Of a stretch of 64,000 bases of DNA, positions 43,152 through 51,334 are shown piece by piece. A program made the translations under genes and the position numbers. Each line of letters opens with the position of its first letter. The first letter of the stretch is position 1. The notes under the pieces are model-generated. The model did not search any database. It saw nothing but the letters and a program-made list of their open reading frames with translations, and was not told the origin of the DNA. Source of the DNA: Sphingorhabdus sp. SMR4y (GTDB lineage Bacteria > Pseudomonadota > Alphaproteobacteria > Sphingomonadales > Sphingomonadaceae); contig NZ_CP022336.1 of NCBI RefSeq assembly GCF_002218195.1, positions 2,661,001 to 2,725,000 of the forward strand, given 5' to 3'.

Positions 43152-43630
43152 TCGACATTTTTACCACCGGCGGGACCATCGACAAGGTCTATTTTGACGC
43201 TCTTTCCGAATATCAGATCGGCGCCACAGCGCTGCCCGATATGCTGCAGGAGAATAATGTCTTTGTCGCGCACCGGGTGACGCAGCTGATGCGCAAGGAC
43301 AGTCTCGAGCTGACCGATGCAGACCGGGCGGCAATCCGGGACGCGGTTGCGGCGAGCGATGTCGACAAGATACTGGTGACTCACGGTACCGACACGATGG
43401 TCGACACGGCGCGGGTGCTGTCGGGCATCGCCGGTAAGACCATCGTGCTGACCGGCGCGATGCAGCCAGCATCGCTGCGGATCAGCGATGCCCAGTTCAA
43501 CGTCGGTTTTGCTCTTGCCGCTACCCAGACCCTGCCACATGGCGTCTATATTGCCATGAACGGCGAAGTCTTCGATCCGGCCAACACGCACAAGGACCGT
43601 TTGGCGCACCGCTTCGTCCGCGACCAGTAG
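43148..43630 (+). CDS. half-size asparaginase-domain protein
   Basis: A 160-residue protein equal to the N-terminal domain of type I/II L-asparaginases (usually ~330 residues). The nucleophile Thr is in FTTGGTIDK and the second catalytic Thr-Asp in VTHGTDTMVDTA; TGAMQPASLRISDAQFNVG also matches. The C-terminal domain that completes the intersubunit active site is absent and there is no downstream remnant, so it is a stand-alone short form, not a fresh truncation. Overlap with lysS suggests coupled expression. Activity is uncertain. Confidence 0.88.
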   Translation: MIDIFTTGGTIDKVYFDALSEYQIGATALPDMLQENNVFVAHRVTQLMRKDSLELTDADRAAIRDAVAASDVDKILVTHGTDTMVDTARVLSGIAGKTIVLTGAMQPASLRISDAQFNVGFALAATQTLPHGVYIAMNGEVFDPANTHKDRLAHRFVRDQ

Positions 43631-43646
43631 CCCCGGTGCAGCTGGC

Positions 43647-44708
43647 CTAGGCCGTGACCGGCCGGGTCACTGTCCGCAAGACCTCGGCATAGCTGCTGGC
43701 GATCGTCATGCGTGGGCCGTAACCCCTGGCGACCAGCAGGTCATGCGCCTTTGGCAGATTATAGCAGGGCACGCCCATGAACAGATGATGCTCGCTGTGA
43801 TAATTGACCCAGTAAGGCGCCAGCGTCATCCGCATCAGCATATTGGCTTTTGTCGTCCGCGCATGGCTGAACGGGTCATCGCCGCCGGTGGTGGTGCAGG
43901 CATGTTCGGCGATATTGCGAATCCGCAGGACCAGCTGGAACGTGGTCGCCAGCGCGGCCAGCCAGATCAGAAAGGGAATGATGCCGAGCGTCGCCAGGCT
44001 GACCAGCAGTACCGTCAGCTGGATCAGCAGAAAACGGCCGACCGTTCTGGTGGCCCGCTTGGCCCCGTCCAGATCGATCACGGGCGCGGCGACGCCGGCC
44101 GCACCATTGCGGTTCATCGGGGTCCCTGCCGATGTATCGCGCTTGGCCGGGGGCGTGTCCTCATGCGCACCTGACATCATCGCCTGCAGGCCCGTCCACG
44201 CCACCGCTAACTGGTTGCTGCGCTGCTTGAAGAATGTCTGCCCGGTCAGGTCGCGGATCACCTTGCGGCTCATGCTCGCCGATGTGGTCGGGAAAGCCGC
44301 CGACAGGCCGAGATCAGGATCTTCGCTCTGCTGGGTGAAACGGTGATGGGTTAGATGATAGGCGCGATAGCTGTGCAGGTCGCTGCCGGTGGCCGAACCG
44401 GTCAGCCACTGGCCGACAAAGTTGTTGGTCTTGCGGCTGGGGTGTAGCAGGCCGTGTGCTCCTTCGTGCATCAGGATCGACAGGCCGAGCTGGCGCCCGC
44501 CGACCAGCACCAGCGCCAGCGGCGTTGCCGCCAGTCCGGCCAGCCAGTGCCATTGCCAGAGCAGCGCCGTCCCGCCGGTCAGCAGTGCCACCATCAGCCA
44601 GGCGTGCAACGACAGCCACAGACCGTGCCAGCGGGAAACGCGGGTCAGCGCCTTCCACTCTTCAGGCGTGAAAATCTCGTTGGGCCTGGCGGCTTTTACA
44701 GCGGGCAT
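43647..44708 (-). CDS. fatty acid desaturase
   Basis: A 353-residue membrane di-iron desaturase. The ATG at 44708 has AGAGGA 7 bases upstream; the TTG at 44732 is rejected. Three His boxes are present: HEGAHGLLH, HLTHHRFTQ and HSEHHLF. Four hydrophobic segments flank them. A Thr/Pro-rich insert (residues about 185-210, KRDTSAGTPMNRNG) between boxes 2 and 3 is unusual. It likely introduces double bonds into fatty acyl chains or hydroxylates a related lipid. Convergent with the asparaginase-like gene. Confidence 0.9.
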   Translation of the reverse strand: MPAVKAARPNEIFTPEEWKALTRVSRWHGLWLSLHAWLMVALLTGGTALLWQWHWLAGLAATPLALVLVGGRQLGLSILMHEGAHGLLHPSRKTNNFVGQWLTGSATGSDLHSYRAYHLTHHRFTQQSEDPDLGLSAAFPTTSASMSRKVIRDLTGQTFFKQRSNQLAVAWTGLQAMMSGAHEDTPPAKRDTSAGTPMNRNGAAGVAAPVIDLDGAKRATRTVGRFLLIQLTVLLVSLATLGIIPFLIWLAALATTFQLVLRIRNIAEHACTTTGGDDPFSHARTTKANMLMRMTLAPYWVNYHSEHHLFMGVPCYNLPKAHDLLVARGYGPRMTIASSYAEVLRTVTRPVTA

Positions 44709-44800
44709 GATGCGATCCTCTTCTCCCCGCAATATAGCTGTTTTCTGCCGATTTTACAAATGTCGGCGATGCCGTAGCGTTAACCCGGAGTGGTGGCATT

Positions 44801-44870
44801 CCGTTCGTCCTGAGCCTGTCTAAGGACGATTGTGCGCAGACTGGTCCTTCGATAAGCTTAGGACGAACGG
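44801..44870. repeat. sphingomonad-type intergenic inverted repeat
   Basis: Two near-complementary 27-base arms, 44801-44827 beginning CCGTTCGTCCTGAG and 44844-44870 ending GGACGAACGG, separated by 16 bases. Each arm is itself a small hairpin (GTCCTGAGC...AAGGAC). This GTCCTGAGCTTGTCGAAGGAC-like sequence is a common dispersed repeat of sphingomonads. It lies between the desaturase start and the argE stop. Confidence 0.8.
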
Positions 44871-44885
44871 ACGATTATTCCCGCA

Positions 44886-46043
44886 CTAGGCCAGGGCCTC
44901 GGCCAACCTCTCCATGAAATCCGCGCCACGGGCAAACTGGTCAGCCGCCAGATATTCGTTCGGCTGATGGGCCTGTTCGATCGATCCCGGACCGCAGATC
45001 ACGGTAGCAAAGCCGGCCTGCTGGAACTGCCCGGCCTCGGCGGCATAGGAGACCACGCCCGACGGGCTGTTGTCGCCGGTCAAGCGACGGACAAAGGCCT
45101 CGGCTGCCTCGGAACCGGCCGGTGTCATCGGCGGCGCATTGGACAGCCGCGTGATGGTGACGGCGGCTTCGGGAAAGGCCCCGCGCATCTCGCCATCGAG
45201 CGCTGCGATTTTTGCCTTGAACGGCGCCAGCACGGCTTCCGGGTCGACATCCGGCGGACAGCGCAGGTCAAAGACAAAATGTGCCCGGCGCGCCAAGATA
45301 TTGGCCGCAGTCCCGCCCTCCATCCTGCCGATGGTCAGCGTCGCATGCGGCGGAACGAAGGGGGATTCCGGGTCGGCATTTTCCCACAGATTGCGCGCCA
45401 GTTCGGCCAGATCATGCATCAGTTCCACCGCCACCATATTGGCGGACAGACCGAGATGGGTGAGGCTGCTATGCGCTTCGTGGCCGAGTATCTCGACCTC
45501 GTGAACGGTGATCCCCTTGTGACCACTGACGACCTTCATCATCGTCGGCTCGCCGATGATCGCGAGCGCCGGCTTTGGCAGTTTTTCGGCCATTTCCTCG
45601 ATCATGGCCGGCGCCCCGAGGCAGCCGACTTCCTCGTCATAGCTGAAAGCCAGATGCACGGGTTTCGCGCTCTTCCTGAAAAGGGGTACGGCGGCCAGCG
45701 CCAGCGCGATAAACCCTTTCATGTCGCAGGTCCCGCGTCCGTGCAGCAGGCCATTGCGTTCGGTCACGGTCCACGGATCGCTGTCCCAGGCCTGCCCATC
45801 GACCGGTACGACATCGCTATGGCCCGAGAGGATCACGCCGCCTTCCACATTCGGTCCCACGCTCGCGTAGAGATTGGCCTTGGACCCGTCAGCGTTGACG
45901 ACGCGTGTGGATGGCACGCCATGGCCGGCGAGAAAATCCTCGATCCATGCGATCAGTTCGAGATTGCTGTTCCGAGAGGTGGTGTCGAAGGCGATCAGCC
46001 GGGCAAGAATTTCGCGGGCGCTAGAGATCAGACTCTCGGTCAT
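44886..46043 (-). CDS. argE: acetylornithine deacetylase
   Basis: A 385-residue M20 metallopeptidase-fold enzyme. The metal-binding His and Asp are in ILSGHSDVVPVDGQAWDSDP and GTCDMKGF, the catalytic Glu in SYDEEVGCLGAP, and EPTMMKVVSGHKG follows. This pattern is the ArgE subgroup, removing acetyl from N-acetylornithine in arginine synthesis. Other M20 deacylases are possible, but the length and motifs fit ArgE. The ribosome binding site is weak. The 243-base upstream gap 46044-46286 holds a small ACAG-N6-CTGT dyad and no gene I can support. Confidence 0.88.
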   Translation of the reverse strand: MTESLISSAREILARLIAFDTTSRNSNLELIAWIEDFLAGHGVPSTRVVNADGSKANLYASVGPNVEGGVILSGHSDVVPVDGQAWDSDPWTVTERNGLLHGRGTCDMKGFIALALAAVPLFRKSAKPVHLAFSYDEEVGCLGAPAMIEEMAEKLPKPALAIIGEPTMMKVVSGHKGITVHEVEILGHEAHSSLTHLGLSANMVAVELMHDLAELARNLWENADPESPFVPPHATLTIGRMEGGTAANILARRAHFVFDLRCPPDVDPEAVLAPFKAKIAALDGEMRGAFPEAAVTITRLSNAPPMTPAGSEAAEAFVRRLTGDNSPSGVVSYAAEAGQFQQAGFATVICGPGSIEQAHQPNEYLAADQFARGADFMERLAEALA

Positions 46044-46286
46044 CGGGCCATGAACTTTACACAGTTTACACTGTTAAGAGAAAAAATGCGGTGGGACCCG
46101 AAAATGGTGAAAAATAGCGGTTTTGGCGAGGAACTTCTGAAAGTGATCATGCGGCGCGACTATCACAACAGGCGTGGTGTAGGACAGGGAATTTTGCAAC
46201 AAGCCTTTTCTCCCGCAGGGGAGGAGACCTTCATGTCTGAGCATGGAGCATTGTCCCGGCGCCGGCTCCTCCAGCAAGCCGCTGAA

Positions 46287-47258
46287 CTAGTGGCCCGTTC
46301 CAGCCAGCTCATCGGCAATGAAATCGAGAAGTTCGGTTTCGAGCGGGTCCAGATTCTGGTCGGCGTGAATTTTGCCATGCAACCAGCTATTCTCCACGAT
46401 GGTCAGTTTTCGTGCCTGCGCGACCGCATCGATGTGACCGCATTCGCTGTTCTTTTGACCGAATATGTCGCTGTCGAACACTTTTCGAAACGTCCCGCCG
46501 ATGTCGGAATCTTTCATCCGGCCGAAAAAGCCCCTGACGCTGGGCTTGTTGTCGTCCATGAACCGTTCCAGATGCGCGGCTTCTGTGCGGCACAGCATGT
46601 CATATTCGCCATAGGCCATCAGATAGTTGCCGATCAGCTGAACGAACAGTTTCGGCCAGTGCTTGCTATTGCCAGCAGCGAGCGTCGCATCCTTGATCCG
46701 GAACAGCATGTCGGCCTCGTTGCGGCTTATCCGGCCGGGTCCGTCCGAGCCAGCAGCATAGCAGACCCGGCGCAGAATCTCGACTTCGGCATCGCTGACA
46801 GAACCGGGCTGCAGCGATCCTGTGTTGCGGGTTGGACCCTCGCCGGTCAGGACGGCATCTTCAATCTGCTTGAGGACATAGTCTTGCAGGGTTTCCGGCG
46901 TGCCGGTGGCTTTTTCCATTGTCCGCACGAGCAGCTCCAGTTCCGCAGCGGACTGGACTTTGCCGTCATGGTCGATTTTCTCCATCAGCCATCGCGCATT
47001 GTCTTCGCTGACATAGCCCTTTGGCTCCGTCTGCTGGACAATATATGCAGTGATGGCGGCGACAAAAAACTCGTGCCACTCCTCGCCCGGCTGACAGTCG
47101 AGATCATTGATTTCGAATAGCAGCTCGGCCTCTTCCGCGCTGATCACACCGTCGGGCCAGATCTCCTTGCGCAACGACAACACATCTGCCGCGCTAATTG
47201 TCTGTCTGGCTTTGATAGACCCGATCAGTCCCGATACGTCCATTTTCATCATATTCAT
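46287..47258 (-). CDS. hypothetical protein with internal duplication
   Basis: A 323-residue soluble protein of unknown family. Two halves are homologous by eye: residues 20-95 (SAEEAELLFEIND...EWHEFFVAAITAYIV) and 153-230 (SRNEADMLFRIKD...HWPKLFVQLIGNYLM). Each has an acidic, EF-hand-like turn (DHDGKVQSAAELELL; GSDGPGRISRNEA). The C-terminal 90 residues are unrelated to the repeat. The fold may resemble TerB-type helical bundles, but that is not established. It has no signal peptide. Homologues occur in other sphingomonads as uncharacterised proteins, as far as I recall. Confidence 0.75.
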   Translation of the reverse strand: MNMMKMDVSGLIGSIKARQTISAADVLSLRKEIWPDGVISAEEAELLFEINDLDCQPGEEWHEFFVAAITAYIVQQTEPKGYVSEDNARWLMEKIDHDGKVQSAAELELLVRTMEKATGTPETLQDYVLKQIEDAVLTGEGPTRNTGSLQPGSVSDAEVEILRRVCYAAGSDGPGRISRNEADMLFRIKDATLAAGNSKHWPKLFVQLIGNYLMAYGEYDMLCRTEAAHLERFMDDNKPSVRGFFGRMKDSDIGGTFRKVFDSDIFGQKNSECGHIDAVAQARKLTIVENSWLHGKIHADQNLDPLETELLDFIADELAGTGH

Positions 47259-47339
47259 CCCGCTGTTTCGGAACTGCGACTAGACGAAATTGCTTAAAAT
47301 GCGGTTAGTGGAACGTTTCGTGCCGACCCTTATGGTCTT

Positions 47340-47373
47340 GCCGGTATGAGGGATGGTTATCCTTCATACCGGC
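47340..47373. terminator. terminator-like hairpin
   Basis: A 15-bp stem (GCCGGTATGAGGGAT / ATCCTTCATACCGGC, one G-T pair) with a 4-base loop, 25 bases after the DUF885 stop. There is no clear T-run, so it may act as an RNA-stabilising or attenuating structure instead. Confidence 0.5.
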
Positions 47374-47397
47374 TGCGATCCTTGGAAAATGATCTGA

Positions 47398-49230
47398 TCA
47401 GGCCTGGGACTTGATCCAGTCGCGTATCTTGCTTTCCAATACGGTCATCGGCAAGGCGCCGGTGTTGAGCACCTGGTCGTGGAATTCGCGCGGGTCGAAT
47501 TTTTCGCCGAGCGCCTCCTGGGCCTCTTTTTTCAGCCGCTGAATGGTCAGCGCGCCAATCTTGTAGGCCAGCGCCTGCGACGGAATGGCAATATAGCGTT
47601 CGACTTCCGCGGTTGCATCGGTTTTGCCCATGCTGCTGTTGTCGAGCATATACTGGATGGCCTGATCACGGGTCCAGCCTTTGCTATGCAGGCCGGTATC
47701 TACGACCAGCCGCATCGCGCGGAGCATCTCGTCATCGAGATGGCCGAAACGCTGATAGGGATCGTCATAGAGCTCCATCGGGAAACCGAGCTTCTCGGAA
47801 TAAAGTGCCCAGCCTTCGACAAAGGCGGTGTTGCCACCGAAGCGCATGAAGTTCGGCAGGTCGGTATTTTCCTGAGCCAGAGAAATCTGGAAATGGTGGC
47901 CCGGGGCGCCTTCGTGCAGATAGAGCGTCGTGATGCCGGATGTGTTGCGCGACGGCAGGTCATAGGCATTGAAGTAGAAGACGCCGGGACGCGAACCGTC
48001 GGGCGTACCGCTCTGGTAAGAGCCACCAGCCTGGAATTTCTCGATCGATTCATCATAGGGCCGGATTTCCAGCGGTGATTTCGGCAGCACCTTGAACTGT
48101 TCGCCGATTCTCGCGTCGACCTTCTTGCCCATGTCATAATAGGCCTGGGTCAGCGCTTCGCGGGATTCCGGGTGGAACTGTTCGTCGGTGCGCAGAAATT
48201 CGAAAAATTCGGACAATGTGCCTTCAAAGCCAACCTCGGCCTTGATCGCTTCCATCTCGGTCTTGATCCGCTTGACTTCGTTGAGGCCGAGATTGTGGAT
48301 ATAGTCGGCTTTCAGCGGCAGGGTCGTCGTATTTTCGATCATGTTCTCATAGAGAAGCGCGCCGCCCTTCATGCTGGACAGTCCGACTTCGTCGCGGGCT
48401 ACGGCGAGATATTCGTCTTTCAGGAAATCACGCATCCGCTGATAGCTGGCAAAAATATCGTTCGTCGCCGCTTCATACTCCTTGGTCAGGCGCGCCTTGT
48501 CGGCTTCGCTGAAATCCTCGGGGAAATTTTTCGTCGGGGCCATGAACGGGCTGTCTTCCAGACCCAGGCCGATCTGCGTCGCAAGCTGTTCAATGACATT
48601 GGTTATGGTCAGCTTTGTCTCGACAACGCCACTGTCCATGCCTTCACGGAAGCGGTCGATCGAACGGTCACCAATGGTGATGAACTGTTTGTGGCGCTTC
48701 AGATTATCCTCGTAATTTTTCACCGTTTTGAACGGCGCGCCGCCCTTGCCGGATGCAAAATTGGGGTAGAATGTGTGAAAGCCGCTGAAATGGTTTACCG
48801 GCCGGACCACGGTCAGCGCCATGATTTCATCGGAATAGCCCTTGAGCGCCTGCTGCTTGTCGCGCTTGAACACGTCGTAGGCAATTTTGTCGGTAGCGCT
48901 CAGCTTGCTGCGGTCGATTTTCATCAGCGCCGCCAGTTCGGCGGTTTCGGCGGCTTTTTCCTTGGCGAAATATTCGTCGGAAATATAATCGCCCAACTGA
49001 TCGGCATAGCGTTCGTCGCCGCGGAAAAGTGCGCCGATCGGATTGCGCTTGAGATTATCCTCGTCGCTTTTGGCGAACAGGGCTTTCAGCTTTTCGCCTT
49101 CGGTCATTTCCGCCGCTTCGTGATGTTCCATCGCCGCTGCGCTCGTTACGGCGAGCGGCTGGGCCATCGCAAGACTGCCGGTCGCGAGCAGGCTGGTGCC
49201 GAGAAGAAGCGCGAGAGAATTCTTGATCAT
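47398..49230 (-). CDS. DUF885 metallopeptidase-like protein, exported
   Basis: A 610-residue protein with a Sec signal peptide (residues 1-23, ending AMAQ). The zinc-binding motif is HEGAPGHHFQ, with GWALYSEKLGFPMELYDDP downstream providing the third ligand Glu. This is the DUF885 family, related to M32-like carboxypeptidases. It is predicted to be periplasmic and to cleave peptides. Length is normal. It stands alone in its transcript, with a 133-base gap before the oxygenase gene. Confidence 0.9.
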   Translation of the reverse strand: MIKNSLALLLGTSLLATGSLAMAQPLAVTSAAAMEHHEAAEMTEGEKLKALFAKSDEDNLKRNPIGALFRGDERYADQLGDYISDEYFAKEKAAETAELAALMKIDRSKLSATDKIAYDVFKRDKQQALKGYSDEIMALTVVRPVNHFSGFHTFYPNFASGKGGAPFKTVKNYEDNLKRHKQFITIGDRSIDRFREGMDSGVVETKLTITNVIEQLATQIGLGLEDSPFMAPTKNFPEDFSEADKARLTKEYEAATNDIFASYQRMRDFLKDEYLAVARDEVGLSSMKGGALLYENMIENTTTLPLKADYIHNLGLNEVKRIKTEMEAIKAEVGFEGTLSEFFEFLRTDEQFHPESREALTQAYYDMGKKVDARIGEQFKVLPKSPLEIRPYDESIEKFQAGGSYQSGTPDGSRPGVFYFNAYDLPSRNTSGITTLYLHEGAPGHHFQISLAQENTDLPNFMRFGGNTAFVEGWALYSEKLGFPMELYDDPYQRFGHLDDEMLRAMRLVVDTGLHSKGWTRDQAIQYMLDNSSMGKTDATAEVERYIAIPSQALAYKIGALTIQRLKKEAQEALGEKFDPREFHDQVLNTGALPMTVLESKIRDWIKSQA

Positions 49231-49363
49231 ATCTGGTTCCTATCCAAAACTGTTGTGGCCAGCTAACACGGTAAGGTTTCACTCGCAACGACTTCGCGAA
49301 ATTCGGGATGTCGTTGGTCGAAACCGGTCGGCGGTTGATCGGGAAACAGGCCTTTCCCCGGGA

Positions 49364-50056
49364 TCAGGCCTCGCGCCACTGGTTGAGACGGAACCATTTG
49401 GTGATGATATATTTCGTGCCCTGCTCGACCGGTGTACCGGCGTGCAAAGTGTTGATATTGGGCGTCCCGTCGGGCTTCATATTGTTCCAGATCAACAACA
49501 TGCCGCGGCGCGGTTCGACCTCATACTGCAGTTGCGGGAAAGCGGTGGCGCCTCCTTTTTCCGGCTCGTTGAGATAGGCCATGGCGGTCCAGCTGCGCTG
49601 ACCGCCGTGCGGGCCTTCATATTGCCAGTAGGATTCACTCTGGTGAAAATAGTCGTGATGGTCCTTGAACTGCTGGCCCGGCCGGTAGCGCTGGCCCTGA
49701 AGGATTTCGCTGTGCGATTGCGGCAGGCCCAGAAGGTCGCAGATCGACTTGTCGATGCGCTGGATATCCGGGTCCTCGGGGTCGACATTGCAGCTGTAGC
49801 TGGTGCGATAGCCGTCACGCTCGCTGCCCTTGTAGAGGGTTGAGGGCTGACTGTCGCTCTCGATCATGTTGATCAGCAGATCGCAATCGGTCTCGCTGAG
49901 GAAGTTCTGGTGGACATAGAGCTGCACCAGCGGGCTTTCCAGCCATTGCACCCGGGGATGGGCGTTAAGCCTTTCGGTGACCTTCAGGCCGAGCTGCGCC
50001 ATCCGCCGCGGGCTGGCGTATAATTCCGTCTGCTTTTTTGAAAAGACCTTGGCCAT
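49364..50056 (-). CDS. 2OG-Fe(II) oxygenase (prolyl 4-hydroxylase-like)
   Basis: A 230-residue non-haem oxygenase of the P4H alpha family. The iron triad and oxoglutarate Lys are visible: HHDYFHQS (His and Asp), LHAGTPVEQGTKYIITKWFR (second His and the Lys/Arg that binds 2-oxoglutarate). The N-terminus starts basic with no export signal. Substrate is unclear; bacterial relatives hydroxylate proline in peptides or free amino acids. It is transcribed toward the DUF885 gene. Confidence 0.88.
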   Translation of the reverse strand: MAKVFSKKQTELYASPRRMAQLGLKVTERLNAHPRVQWLESPLVQLYVHQNFLSETDCDLLINMIESDSQPSTLYKGSERDGYRTSYSCNVDPEDPDIQRIDKSICDLLGLPQSHSEILQGQRYRPGQQFKDHHDYFHQSESYWQYEGPHGGQRSWTAMAYLNEPEKGGATAFPQLQYEVEPRRGMLLIWNNMKPDGTPNINTLHAGTPVEQGTKYIITKWFRLNQWREA

Positions 50057-50181
50057 GGATGCAGTCTAGTCTTTGGCGCGGCCGGGGACCATCATCCGGT
50101 CGATCTTTTCCAGCGGGCCTGTCATTCTCGGTCTCCTTTTTTCCCGCCGCACTTCTGCTTGGAGGCCGGGCAGGATGCAAC

Positions 50182-50211
50182 AAAAAACCCGCCGCCTGAT
50201 CAGGCAGCGGG
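50182..50211 (-). terminator. rho-independent terminator of the RcnB-type gene
   Basis: Read on the minus strand: stem CCCGCTGCCT / AGGCGGCGGG with a 4-base loop followed by six T, 23 bases after the stop at 50234. Confidence 0.85.
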
Positions 50212-50233
50212 TCTCGTCGACGAATGTCGTGTC

Positions 50234-51169
50234 TTACCAGAAGAAGTCGTAGATCACGTCGATGACTTCGCCGGTGTAGGTGTCGACCAGCAGGACATCG
50301 TCATAATAGCGGATCCAGCGGGTGCCGGCATAGGCCGCGGGAAGACGATAGCGCCACGGGTCGTTGATCCAGTAGCGCGATCCGTAGAAGGATGCGCCCA
50401 GAAATACCCCGATATTCCAGCGGCGGTAGCTGTGTGACCGGTAAGGCGAATAATAGCGTCCCAGCCGGTAGTAGCTGCGATTGGCCTGACGGTAGCGCCG
50501 CCAGTCATAGCGCCGGTCCTGACGCCAGCTACGGTTCCAGTTGCGATTGTTACGGTTGTAATTGCGGTTGTGTCTGACCTGGCGGTTATCCCGATAGCGA
50601 CGGTCGATACGGCCATCGCGGTTGCGGTCCACCCGACGGTCGACCCGGTCATTGTTGTTGCGGTCGTAGCGGCGGTCGATCCGGCCGTCGCGATTGCGAT
50701 CATAGCGCCTGTCGACCCGGCCGTCGCGGTTGACGTCGCCACGTCTGGCGGCACGCCGTTCTACGGTCCGGCGGTTCTGGGTGGCTGACCTGCTGGCCGC
50801 GCGCTGGCGGTCCACCCGCCGCTCCCGCTGGGTGGCGAGATTGACACTGCGGTCAGCAGACCGTTCCGCGCGGCGGGTCTGGCGGGACTCGCGTGTTTCG
50901 GTTCGGTTGCTTCGCGATGCGGTTCGGCTTTGCCGGCTTATATCAGCCTGTCCGCGGTTGTTTCGGGCCTGCCCGCGATTGCCCTGACGGTTGGCGCGAT
51001 TGGCCCGCCGCTCGCTGCGGCCATCGCGCTGCAAAGCGACAGCGCCGGTTAGGTCGGCCTTGGTCAGTCCGGGCGCGCTGTTGAGGTTGGGTGCAATTTC
51101 GGCGGCGGATGCGGCGGCGGGCGTCAACATCGTGGCCGCCATCAGGCCTGTGGCTAAAAATATACGCAT
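50234..51169 (-). CDS. arginine-rich exported protein with RcnB domain
   Basis: A 311-residue protein with a Sec signal (residues 1-22, ASAA). Residues 50-140 are extremely Arg/Asn/Gln-rich. Residues 145-192 are four exact-length 12-residue repeats of the form DRNRDGRIDRRY, resembling calcium-binding EF-hand/thrombospondin loops (DxNxDGxID). Residues 230-311 match the RcnB domain (YYSPYRSHSYRRWNIGVFLG... to YTGEVIDVIYDFFW), which in E. coli takes part in nickel/cobalt homeostasis. Calcium binding would need testing since Asp spacing fits only loosely and the region is very basic. Confidence 0.8.
   Translation of the reverse strand: MRIFLATGLMAATMLTPAAASAAEIAPNLNSAPGLTKADLTGAVALQRDGRSERRANRANRQGNRGQARNNRGQADISRQSRTASRSNRTETRESRQTRRAERSADRSVNLATQRERRVDRQRAASRSATQNRRTVERRAARRGDVNRDGRVDRRYDRNRDGRIDRRYDRNNNDRVDRRVDRNRDGRIDRRYRDNRQVRHNRNYNRNNRNWNRSWRQDRRYDWRRYRQANRSYYRLGRYYSPYRSHSYRRWNIGVFLGASFYGSRYWINDPWRYRLPAAYAGTRWIRYYDDVLLVDTYTGEVIDVIYDFFW
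50594..50737 (-). repeat. four 36-bp tandem coding repeats
   Basis: Four in-frame 36-base units encode DVNRDGRVDRRY, DRNRDGRIDRRY, DRNNNDRVDRRV and DRNRDGRIDRRY in the RcnB-type gene. Nearly identical codons suggest expansion by slippage. Confidence 0.85.
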
Positions 51170-51334
51170 GGCTTACTCCTGTTGCTGGCGACTCCATTTG
51201 CCGCATCTGTGCAACAGGTGATAGTTCATTAACCCTGTCGGAGTCCTGAACTGACTTGTTATGTTCAGGAAAGGTGGATTTAACCTGAACAAAACTCCTG
51301 TTCAATCCACCCCCGCGCGGGCTGGGAACACGAT

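Noticed and set aside
46050-46080. ACAG-N6-CTGT dyad upstream of argE
   Set aside because: Short and single; no second copy or known operator to support it.
44967-47120. A 717-codon open frame on the plus strand
   Set aside because: It runs antisense through argE and the duplicated hypothetical gene, both clearly coding on the minus strand, and crosses their intergenic gap. Long antisense frames are common in GC-rich genomes.
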